The position numbers and the translations under genes are program-made. Below, in pieces: positions 1 to 5,491 of a stretch of 5,491 bases of DNA; the stretch's first letter is position 1; each line of letters opens with the position of its first letter. Source of the DNA: Bacteroidales bacterium (GTDB lineage: Bacteria; Bacteroidota; Bacteroidia; Bacteroidales; VadinHA17); contig JAKEGI010000105.1 of the NCBI GenBank assembly GCA_022615595.1, positions 1 through 5,491 on the forward strand. The letters run 5' to 3'. The notes under the pieces are model-generated. The model saw only the letters and a list, made by a program, of their open reading frames with translations. It searched no databases and was not told the DNA's origin.

Positions 1-3000
1 ATTATCTTCTCGATTCCCGTAGCCGATGCTACCCATTTAAGTCTTACAAGATCAAGCAAGGCCAGTGCCGGTTCAGGCATCTGTCCGAACCTGTCCCTGA
101 GCCGCGATGCGAAGCCGGATAGTGCCGTATCATCTTTGATCTCGTTAAGCTCCTTGTATAGTCTGACCCTTTCAGTGATACTTGATACATATTCATCTGG
201 AAACATAATTTCGAGGTCGGTATCAACAGTCACATCACCGGCATATTGTTTCTCCTCAGCAGGTAGATCAGGCTCCGGCTTCCTCTTATCTTTTCTGAAT
301 ATATCCCCGAACTCCTCCTCCTTCAGTTCGCTGACGGCCTCATCAAGTATCTTCTGATAGGTTTCATATCCCACATCGGCAATGAATCCGCTCTGTTCAC
401 CGCCAAGGAGGTTTCCTGCACCTCTGATGTCAAGATCCTGCAGTGCAATGTTGAACCCGCTGCCCAGCTCGTAGTTTTCTTCAATAGCCTTGAGCCTCCT
501 CCTGGCCTCGTGTGTCAGGGTGGAGAATGCCGGTGCAAGGAGATAACAGAAAGCCTTCTTATTCGACCTGCCAACCCGTCCCCTGAGCTGGTGTAATTCG
601 GAGAGGCCGAATGTGTGAGCATCATTGATGAAGATTGTATTGGCATTGGGGATATCCAGACCAGACTCTATTATTGTTGTGGCCAGCAGTACATCGTAAT
701 CTCCCCTGATAAAATCGAACATGACGTTTTCTACCTCCTCGCCCTCCATACGGCCATGGACGACAGCAGTTTTTACACCCGGACAGATACGGTTTATTGT
801 ATCCTGTACCTCCCTGATGTTCTCTATCCTGTTATTGATGAAGAAGACCTGGCCGTTACGGCTGACTTCATATTCAATACCCTCACGTATTATATCTTCA
901 TTGAAGCCGTGTATCTCGGTTATAATGGGCATTCTGTTTGGCGGGGGGGTGGTTATGACTGACAGGTCACGTGCTCCCATCAGCGAGAACTGGAGTGTGC
1001 GCGGGATAGGTGTAGCTGTCAGGGTGAGCGTGTCGACACCGGCTTTGAGTTGTTTTAACCTCTCCTTGACCGCCACGCCAAAGCGTTGCTCTTCATCGAT
1101 TACCAGGAGCCCCAGGTCTTTGAATTTAATCTCTTTACCTGTTATCTTATGTGTTCCGACGATAATATCTATCTCCCCGTCGGCAAGCTGTTTCAGTATC
1201 CGCTTCTGTTCGGCCGGTTTGCGGTGTCTGCTGATGTAATCTACCCGGCAGGGGAAGTTCTCAAGGCGGGAGGTGAATGTCTTGTAATGTTGCAGGGCAA
1301 GGATTGTTGTAGGCACCAGTACTGCCGTCTGCTTGCTGTCAGTGGCAGCCTTGAAGGCCGCCCTTATTGCCACCTCGGTCTTGCCAAAACCGACATCTCC
1401 GCATACAAGTCGGTCCATGGGTGTAGGTGACTCCATATCTTCCTTCACTGCTACCGTGCTTGACAGCTGGTCAGGCGTATCTTCGTAAATGAATGATGCC
1501 TCAAGCTCACGCTGAAGATAAGAGTCAGGTGAAAAGGCATACCCGCCTGATGCCTTCCTCATGGCATATAGTCTGATAAGGTCTCGGGCGATGTCCTTAA
1601 CCTTCTTCTTCGTAGCCTGCTTTAGCTTTTGCCAGGCTCCCGTTCCCAGCTTGTTGATCCGTGGCGGCGTATTGTCCTTTCCCTTGTATTTTGATATCCG
1701 GTGCAGGGCATGTATGCCAACGAAGAGTATGTCATTGTCCTTGAAGACCAGTTTTATAGCCTCCTGTGTACGGCCGTTGACCTCTGTCTTTTCAAGGCCG
1801 CCGAAGCGTCCGATGCCGTGGTCAACATGCACGATGTAGTCTCCCGGATTCAGATCAGTGAGCTCCCTGACACTCATGCTGTCACGCCTGGTGAAAAAGC
1901 CTTTTATCCTGAATTTGTGGTAACGGTCAAAGATCTGGTGATCAGTGTATACAGCAATACGGAGGTCATGATCGGTGAATCCCTGGTGCAGGTTAAGAAG
2001 GAGCGGGGTGAATTCAGCCATCGGATCAGTCTCTTCAAATATCTCTTTCAGCCGCTGCTCCTGAATGGCACTCTCTGAGATGATAAAGTTGCGGTATCCC
2101 TCTTTTATGTTAGCTGCAAGTTTTGAGCTGAGAAGGTCGAAGTTCTTATTGAACGAGGGCTGAGGCTCTGTACGGAAGGTGACGGTTATGCTTCCGGCAT
2201 CGCTGCGTCCGCTTCCGAAGCTAACCCGGCGGTGTTTTGAGCATAGCTCCTCAAGATGCTTCCCGGTAATAATTATATCACGCCGGTCCTTTATCTCACC
2301 CCTGCTGCTTCTGGTGGTGGCCTGTGACCATATGCTGTCAGTCTTTTCAATGATATAGCTGAAGTTTTCACTCCAGATTATTGATGAGGGGGGAATAAAG
2401 TCGATGAAACTGTCACTGTTTTCATGGTAAGTGAGTTCCTGTATATCAGGAATGACCTGTATCTCTTCATGCAGCTGAAGCGAGAGCTGATCATCGGGGC
2501 TGAATGACCTGATTGAGTCAACCTCTTCCCCGAAGAAATCGATACGGTAGGGCAGCTCAGCTGAATATGAGAATAGGTCGGTGATGCTTCCCCTGACAGA
2601 ATACTGTCCGGGCTCGTACACAAAATCAGTCCTTCTGAAATTGTACTCCCTCAGGACCTCCTCCAGGAAATCAATTGATAGTTTTGCCCCCTTTTTAATG
2701 TCAAAGGTGTTCTTTTTCAGGTTGACCCTGCTGATAACCTTTTCCATTAGCGACTCAGGGTATGTAACAATGATGCACTTTCTGCGGCCTGAGGTAAGGA
2801 AGTTCAGGACCTCTGCCCTGAGGATGATATTGGCAGGTTCGGTCTGGTCATACATCACTGATCTCTTGTATGTCCCCGGGAAGAAGAAGATGTTTTCATC
2901 GCCCAGCAGCGAGGAGAGATCATTATAAAAATAGGCAGCGTCCTCCTTTTCAGGCAGGATGACAAGATGTGTTGTCGGCTGCTGTGAGAGGGCCCCGGTC

Positions 3001-3134
3001 ATGACAACCGCCTTTGCCGAGCCTGTAAGGCCATTGATGACCACCGGTTCCCTGGTGTCACCTGCCAGCAACTCCTTGAGCTTAAGGAATGATGGATGCT
3101 GACTGTAGTGTTCTTTGAAAACGGTGTTGGACAT
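1..3134 (-). CDS. mfd: Transcription-repair coupling factor Mfd (3' end cut by window edge)
   Basis: Mfd is a cytoplasmic ATP-driven DNA translocase that pushes stalled RNA polymerase off damaged DNA and recruits UvrA for nucleotide excision repair. The frame is open for 1044 codons from the ATG at 3132-3134 and runs off the left edge; by family length (about 1100 aa) only the end of the C-terminal D7 domain is missing. The N-terminal UvrB-like module includes a degenerate Walker A (GLTGSAKA, residues 35-42) and R181, R197 and F201, which keep the 16- and 4-residue spacing of the UvrA-contact residues known in E. coli Mfd. The CarD-like RNA-polymerase-binding domain begins near residue 430 (GDYIVHVDHGIGRF). 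The RecG-like motor has Walker A GDVGFGKTE (579-587), DEEQ (680-683), TATPIPRTL (706-714), ESGLDIPN (823-830) and RGRVGRS (851-857), followed by the TRG-type segment DLDIRGAGN (900-908). All motifs fall in one frame with no interruption. This start is preferred because a promoter lies just upstream. There is no clear Shine-Dalgarno. Confidence 0.97.
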   Translation of the reverse strand, partial: MSNTVFKEHYSQHPSFLKLKELLAGDTREPVVINGLTGSAKAVVMTGALSQQPTTHLVILPEKEDAAYFYNDLSSLLGDENIFFFPGTYKRSVMYDQTEPANIILRAEVLNFLTSGRRKCIIVTYPESLMEKVISRVNLKKNTFDIKKGAKLSIDFLEEVLREYNFRRTDFVYEPGQYSVRGSITDLFSYSAELPYRIDFFGEEVDSIRSFSPDDQLSLQLHEEIQVIPDIQELTYHENSDSFIDFIPPSSIIWSENFSYIIEKTDSIWSQATTRSSRGEIKDRRDIIITGKHLEELCSKHRRVSFGSGRSDAGSITVTFRTEPQPSFNKNFDLLSSKLAANIKEGYRNFIISESAIQEQRLKEIFEETDPMAEFTPLLLNLHQGFTDHDLRIAVYTDHQIFDRYHKFRIKGFFTRRDSMSVRELTDLNPGDYIVHVDHGIGRFGGLEKTEVNGRTQEAIKLVFKDNDILFVGIHALHRISKYKGKDNTPPRINKLGTGAWQKLKQATKKKVKDIARDLIRLYAMRKASGGYAFSPDSYLQRELEASFIYEDTPDQLSSTVAVKEDMESPTPMDRLVCGDVGFGKTEVAIRAAFKAATDSKQTAVLVPTTILALQHYKTFTSRLENFPCRVDYISRHRKPAEQKRILKQLADGEIDIIVGTHKITGKEIKFKDLGLLVIDEEQRFGVAVKERLKQLKAGVDTLTLTATPIPRTLQFSLMGARDLSVITTPPPNRMPIITEIHGFNEDIIREGIEYEVSRNGQVFFINNRIENIREVQDTINRICPGVKTAVVHGRMEGEEVENVMFDFIRGDYDVLLATTIIESGLDIPNANTIFINDAHTFGLSELHQLRGRVGRSNKKAFCYLLAPAFSTLTHEARRRLKAIEENYELGSGFNIALQDLDIRGAGNLLGGEQSGFIADVGYETYQKILDEAVSELKEEEFGDIFRKDKRKPEPDLPAEEKQYAGDVTVDTDLEIMFPDEYVSSITERVRLYKELNEIKDDTALSGFASRLRDRFGQMPEPALALLDLVRLKWVASATGIEKI

Positions 3135-3152
3135 CTGCCTGGTGTGAGGGTG

Positions 3153-3183
3153 CAAAATTAACAAAGGCGACTGTCACCGCAAA
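3153..3183 (-). promoter_or_regulatory. Bacteroidetes-type promoter for mfd
   Basis: Read on the minus strand, TTTG (3180-3183) is followed after exactly 19 bases by TAATTTTG (3153-3160). This fits the TTTG-N19-TAnnTTTG consensus known for primary-sigma promoters of Bacteroides and relatives. Transcription would start a few bases downstream, near 3146, leaving a leader of only about a dozen bases before the mfd ATG. It suggests mfd can be transcribed independently of fbp, although read-through from fbp is also possible because I see no terminator hairpin with a U-tract between them. The 19-base spacer contains an imperfect 13-base palindrome (3166-3178, GGCGACTGTCACC) that could be chance or an operator. 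Confidence 0.65.
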
Positions 3184-3214
3184 ACAAAAGTGCCTGATAA
3201 AGGGAGAAACAGAA

Positions 3215-4219
3215 TCAGCCGAGCATCTTCTCAAGCCGTTCAGTCATCTCTGTAGACCCGCAATAGAGTGGACATCTTTGGTGGAGTGACTCGGGTGTTA
3301 TCGATAGAATCCTTCTGTTGCCGTCAAATGCTCTTCCTCCTGCCTGTTCGATAATGAATGAAATAGGATTGCATTCATATACCAGTCTCAGTTTACCGTT
3401 GGGATAACTCACCGACGGCGGGTAAAGAAAGATACCCCCTTTAAGCAGGTTGCGATGTACGTCAGAGACCAGCGAACCGATATACCTTGAGGAGTAAGGC
3501 CTCCCGGTGTCAGGGTCATGCTCCTGGCAATATTTGATATATTTCTTTACACCTTCAGGGAACCTTATATAATTGCCTTCATTGATCGAGTAGATATTTC
3601 CTGATGACGGGGTGCTCATGTTGGGGTGAGAGAGGCAGAACTCGCCTATGGTAGGATCAAGTGTGAATCCGTTGACACCGTTGCCGGTTGAATAGACCAG
3701 CATCGCTGATGATCCGTAAATCACATAGCCGGCTGCAACCTGCTTGTCTCCTTCCTGTAGGAAATCGCCGATACCAGCCTCAGACTCACGTTCCGAGATA
3801 CGCCTGTAAATAGAGAATATAGACCCGACTGAGACATTGTAATCGATGTTTGACGACCCGTCAAGCGGGTCCATGCATACCACATACTTACCCTTGCTGG
3901 CAAAGGTCTCGGTGAAGATCACCTCCCTCTGGTTCTCCTCTGAGGCAAAGCCACAGCATTCACCGCTTGCCTCAAGGGCATCGATAAAAACTTCATCAGC
4001 ATAACGGTCAAGCTTCTGCTGCTGCTCTCCCTGGGGGTTCTCCTCACCTGAATTGCCTATTATCTCTACCAGTCCTGCCCGGCGGATCTTAGCATTTACC
4101 ATCTTTGCTGCCGTGCCTATATGATGCAACAGAGATGAAAGCTCGCCACGGGCATACGGAAAATCTTTCTGTTTCCTTATTATGAAATCATTCAGGCTGG
4201 TGATGTTATAGCTTGACAT
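3215..4219 (-). CDS. fbp: Class I fructose-1,6-bisphosphatase
   Basis: This enzyme hydrolyses fructose 1,6-bisphosphate to fructose 6-phosphate and phosphate, the committed step of gluconeogenesis, in the cytoplasm and with Mg2+. The protein is complete at 334 aa, the usual length of class I enzymes. Visible landmarks are [13 protein letters not shown] (64-76), the acidic SEEN segment (93-96), the metal-binding [10 protein letters not shown] signature (117-126), the [10 protein letters not shown] core strand (168-177), the substrate-binding [12 protein letters not shown] region (245-256), and [12 protein letters not shown] (274-285), whose K276 and E282 correspond to the conserved lysine and metal-ligand glutamate of the family. 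The ATG at 4217-4219 gives a normal N-terminus; no Shine-Dalgarno precedes it, as is common in this phylum. It lies 80 bases upstream of mfd on the same strand and is divergent from the aspartate kinase locus. Whether it is AMP-regulated like the pig enzyme cannot be told by eye. Nothing in it looks damaged. Confidence 0.97.
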   Translation of the reverse strand: MSSYNITSLNDFIIRKQKDFPYARGELSSLLHHIGTAAKMVNAKIRRAGLVEIIGNSGEENPQGEQQQKLDRYADEVFIDALEASGECCGFASEENQREVIFTETFASKGKYVVCMDPLDGSSNIDYNVSVGSIFSIYRRISERESEAGIGDFLQEGDKQVAAGYVIYGSSAMLVYSTGNGVNGFTLDPTIGEFCLSHPNMSTPSSGNIYSINEGNYIRFPEGVKKYIKYCQEHDPDTGRPYSSRYIGSLVSDVHRNLLKGGIFLYPPSVSYPNGKLRLVYECNPISFIIEQAGGRAFDGNRRILSITPESLHQRCPLYCGSTEMTERLEKMLG

Positions 4220-4250
4220 GGTACCGGAATTAGTTAATAAGTGATGCCCT

Positions 4251-4266
4251 GGTTTAATGGTTTAAT
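4251..4266. repeat. Tandem repeat of an 8-base unit
   Basis: GGTTTAAT occurs twice in direct succession (4251-4258 and 4259-4266) in the divergent fbp/aspartate kinase spacer. Two 8-base copies form a 16-base patch that could be a protein-binding site for a regulator that binds same-facing half sites, or a replication slippage product. No function is shown. Confidence 0.6.
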
Positions 4267-4279
4267 ATTGGCTAAGTTA

Positions 4280-4287
4280 TAAATTTG
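4280..4287 (+). promoter_or_regulatory. -7 element of a candidate promoter for the aspartate kinase locus
   Basis: TAAATTTG is an exact match to the TAnnTTTG -7 box of Bacteroidetes promoters and lies 16 bases before the ATG at 4304. The expected upstream TTTG at about 4257-4260 is replaced by ATGG, so the -33 element is weak. Transcription would begin near 4293, giving a very short leader. The box directly abuts the candidate minus-strand fbp -7 box, so the two promoters would compete for the same space. Confidence 0.4.
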
Positions 4288-4293
4288 CGCAAA
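4284..4293. repeat. 10-base perfect palindrome overlapping the promoter region
   Basis: TTTGCGCAAA is a perfect dyad that shares its first four bases with the plus-strand -7 box and lies in the spacer of the candidate minus-strand promoter. Its position would suit an operator controlling both directions, but a 10-base dyad in an AT-rich spacer can also be coincidence. Confidence 0.5.
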
Positions 4294-4303
4294 CAAATGA
4301 AAG

Positions 4304-5048
4304 ATGAAAGTATTTAAGTTTGGCGGAGCCTCTGTCAGGGATGCGGCGGGAATAAGAAACCTTCATGATATCGTAGCCGGTGTAAGGGAGAAGGGAGAGT
4401 TTGATCATGACTATGATATGATCGTATCGATGGGGGAGATATGGTCTACCAGAATTGTTGAGTCATTTCTCCGCAGTATGGGATTAAGAACCAAATGGTA
4501 CGATATACGTAAGCTTTTTGTCACTGACGACAGGTATCGCGATGCCGGTATCATCTGGGACAGGACATCTGCCACGGTTGCAGGGGCATTTAGTTTCAAT
4601 GATGCTGATATCTACGTTACCCAGGTCTTTCATTGATAGGACATCTCCGGGGACTGTCATTTCTGAAGAGGCCCCTGACGGAAAGATGGTGCCTGTTCTG
4701 GTAAGGAAGGAGGGCCAGATACTCATTTCCGTCCTTCCCAGGGATCTCTCCTTTGTCATGGGGGAGAATCTGGCAGCTCTTTTTAATATCCTTGCAGACC
4801 AGGGAATAAAGGTAAACCTTGTCCAGGCAGGTGCAGTCAGCATCAATATCTGTGCTGATCATGAGGAGCCTAAAATAGGAAAGGTGCTTGAGAAGCTGAA
4901 GAAAGACTACACGATATTGTATAATGACGGTGCCGAGATGCTTACCGTGAGGCACTCTACTCCCGAAGCTGTTGAGTCGGTGACAGGCGGGAGGGAGGTG
5001 CTGTTGTCACAGACAACCAGAAGCACCGTCAGGATGGTGGTAAGGTAG
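4304..5048 (+). pseudogene. Aspartate kinase remnant with two internal deletions and a frameshift
   Basis: An intact enzyme of this family phosphorylates L-aspartate, the first step toward lysine, threonine, methionine and diaminopimelate. The first reading frame (4304-4636, 110 aa) starts with the nucleotide-binding signature KFGGASV (residues 5-11), then jumps from HDIVAG (21-26) nearly straight to DYDMIVSMGEIWST (36-49), which in the family lies about 80-100 residues later; the VSAMGKTTNAL-type segment is absent. It continues normally to DIYVTQ (102-107), then reads VFH and stops at 4634-4636. A second frame resumes at 4623 with RSFIDRTSPGTVI and runs 141 codons through the tandem ACT region (GQILISVLPRDLSFV, KVNLVQAGAVSINICAD) to the natural end TVRMVVR. 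Missing between the pieces is a second block that normally holds GREGSDYTA and WKDVPGV, needed for aspartate and ATP binding. No catalysis is expected. The remaining code is otherwise clean, so the lesions are recent or are assembly errors. The family is recognised from memory; the missing lengths are estimates. Confidence 0.85.
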
Positions 5049-5050
5049 GA

Positions 5051-5076
5051 ACTGAGTCAGTGACTACTGGTCCAGT
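5051..5076. repeat. Cluster of odd-centred short palindromes at a convergent gene junction
   Basis: Three 11-base dyads with one-base centres sit side by side: ACTGAGTCAGT (5051-5061), AGTCAGTGACT (5055-5065, overlapping the first) and ACTGGTCCAGT (5066-5076). They span the 15-base gap between the aspartate kinase stop and the stop of the convergent gene and extend into the latter's last codons. The segment might fold as a bidirectional transcription stop, but there is no U-tract on either strand and one-base loops do not form hairpins as such, so a terminator is not claimed. Confidence 0.35.
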
Positions 5077-5491
5077 CCGGCCTGAAATAAAGCCCTGTAA
5101 GCATAGACCCTGCCGTTGTTGTTATACAGTTCATAGCCGAAAACCACAGATTTTGTGATTTTCTCCAGCCGGTTGTCAGCAGGGTAATATAGCCAGTCTT
5201 CTGTAAATGAGAGTTTTCCAATCTTTGACCGGTCATCATTGAACTCCTTTTCAGCCTTCCTTATGTCATTTGCTGAAAGAACCTCGCCGGAGTGATAATC
5301 ATAGACTGTAAGTGAGCCGTTATAAATGCGGTCGAAGATGCTGTTGATCATTATTTCACCCTGGTAGCCCTCTACCTTTTCAACCTCCCAGGGATCACCG
5401 TCAGGGTCAGGCCTGACGATCACCTCGGTTACAATGTCACGTGCTATTAAAACTGCCCCTTCCGGGACGCTGCCGCTGCTTGCTGCCGGTA
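5064..5491 (-). CDS. Unrecognised protein, possibly GldN-like, C-terminal part only
   Basis: The frame is open from the right edge to a TAG at 5064-5066, giving 141 residues of a protein whose start lies outside the window. The visible part begins with a Pro/Ala/Ser/Gly-rich stretch (PAASSGSVPEG), then ARDIVTEVIVRPDPDGDPWEV. A compact region follows with INSIFDRIYNGSLTVYDYHS, then FTEDWLYYPADNRLEKITKS, and it ends VYAYRALFQAGLDQ. The pattern of a helix ending in 'I-x-x-G-x-L-T-V-Y-D', then '(F/L)-x-E-D-W-x-Y/F' with strands before and after, recalls GldN/PorN, a periplasmic component of the type IX secretion and gliding machinery of Bacteroidota. The resemblance is faint and no signal peptide can be assessed. 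A GTG at 5421-5423 is in frame but has no reason to be preferred as a start, because coding sense continues upstream. The gene converges on the aspartate kinase remnant. Protein-coding status is well supported; function is not. Confidence 0.75.
   Translation of the reverse strand, partial: PAASSGSVPEGAVLIARDIVTEVIVRPDPDGDPWEVEKVEGYQGEIMINSIFDRIYNGSLTVYDYHSGEVLSANDIRKAEKEFNDDRSKIGKLSFTEDWLYYPADNRLEKITKSVVFGYELYNNNGRVYAYRALFQAGLDQ

Larger units (their letters stand above)
4272..4302 (-). promoter_or_regulatory. Candidate promoter for fbp
   Basis: On the minus strand TTTC (4299-4302) is followed after 19 bases by TAACTTAG (4272-4279), a near match to TTTG-N19-TAnnTTTG with one mismatch in each element. 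It would start transcription near 4265 and leave a leader of about 45 bases before the fbp ATG. The elements are imperfect and the region is AT-rich, so a chance match is possible; nothing better was found between 4220 and 4303 on this strand. Confidence 0.3.

Noticed and set aside
136..2928. Several plus-strand and one minus-strand open frames of 70-170 codons within the left 3 kb (for example 721-1239 and 1701-2078 on plus, 2378-2623 on minus).
   Set aside because: All lie in other frames of mfd, whose own frame is uninterrupted and carries every expected motif in order. Their products are low-complexity Ser/Leu/Arg-rich or otherwise resemble nothing known.
3135..3214. A rho-independent terminator between fbp and mfd.
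   Set aside because: The only dyad (3166-3178) is imperfect and is not followed by a U-tract at a suitable distance in the direction of transcription; it lies inside the mfd promoter spacer instead.
3721..3903. A short minus-strand frame inside fbp.
   Set aside because: It overlaps the catalytic DPLDGSS region of fbp in another frame on the same strand and has no independent support.
4297..4317. A six-codon upstream open frame (ATG at 4297, stop TAA) overlapping the aspartate kinase start, formed by the direct repeat ATGAAAG-ATGAAAG.
   Set aside because: The peptide has no run of regulatory codons, the predicted transcript start is only a few bases away, and there is no ribosome site. Coincidence is the simplest view.
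4622..4640. Programmed ribosomal frameshift joining the two aspartate kinase reading frames.
   Set aside because: There is no slippery heptamer or obvious downstream structure, and a frameshift would still leave the catalytic segment missing, so a deletion junction explains the site better.
4484..4955. Minus-strand open frames opposite the aspartate kinase locus (4484-4846 and 4617-4955).
   Set aside because: They are antisense shadows: the plus strand shows clear kinase and ACT homology over the same bases, and the antisense products resemble nothing I know.
1..5491. Mobile element, CRISPR, tRNA/rRNA, toxin-antitoxin or phage defence genes.
   Set aside because: No terminal inverted repeats, spaced repeat arrays, cloverleaf sequences or matching protein motifs were seen on either strand.

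Overview
The window looks like ordinary chromosome from a member of the Bacteroidota, probably Bacteroidales or a relative. Three things point there: a TTTG-N19-TAnnTTTG promoter of the Bacteroidetes sigma-ABfr type ahead of mfd, almost no Shine-Dalgarno sequences, and an aspartate kinase of the short (about 440 aa) type I recall from this phylum. The taxonomic call is inference from style and protein resemblance, not from a marker gene.

Layout from left to right. Bases 1-3134 (minus strand) hold nearly all of mfd, the transcription-repair coupling factor; its last several dozen codons lie beyond the left edge. An 80-base gap carries a well-formed promoter for mfd. Bases 3215-4219 (minus) are a complete class I fructose-1,6-bisphosphatase gene (fbp), transcribed toward mfd. 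An 84-base divergent intergenic region (4220-4303) separates fbp from a plus-strand aspartate kinase gene and contains back-to-back candidate promoters, a 10-bp palindrome and a tandem octamer. The aspartate kinase locus (4304-5048) is broken: it keeps the N-terminal tip, a middle piece and the C-terminal ACT region, but lacks two internal blocks of roughly 80-100 codons each, and the second junction shifts the frame. After 15 bases comes a convergent minus-strand gene (5064 to the right edge). Its start is outside the window; it encodes a poorly recognisable protein with a faint resemblance to GldN.

The genes do not form one pathway: DNA repair (mfd), gluconeogenesis (fbp) and aspartate-family amino acid synthesis (the broken kinase) sit side by side. 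I found no mobile element, CRISPR array, RNA gene, toxin-antitoxin pair or defence system, and no convincing new system. The most noteworthy item is the doubly deleted aspartate kinase, which is either a recent pseudogene or an assembly artefact. No stretch longer than 300 bases is without a gene.
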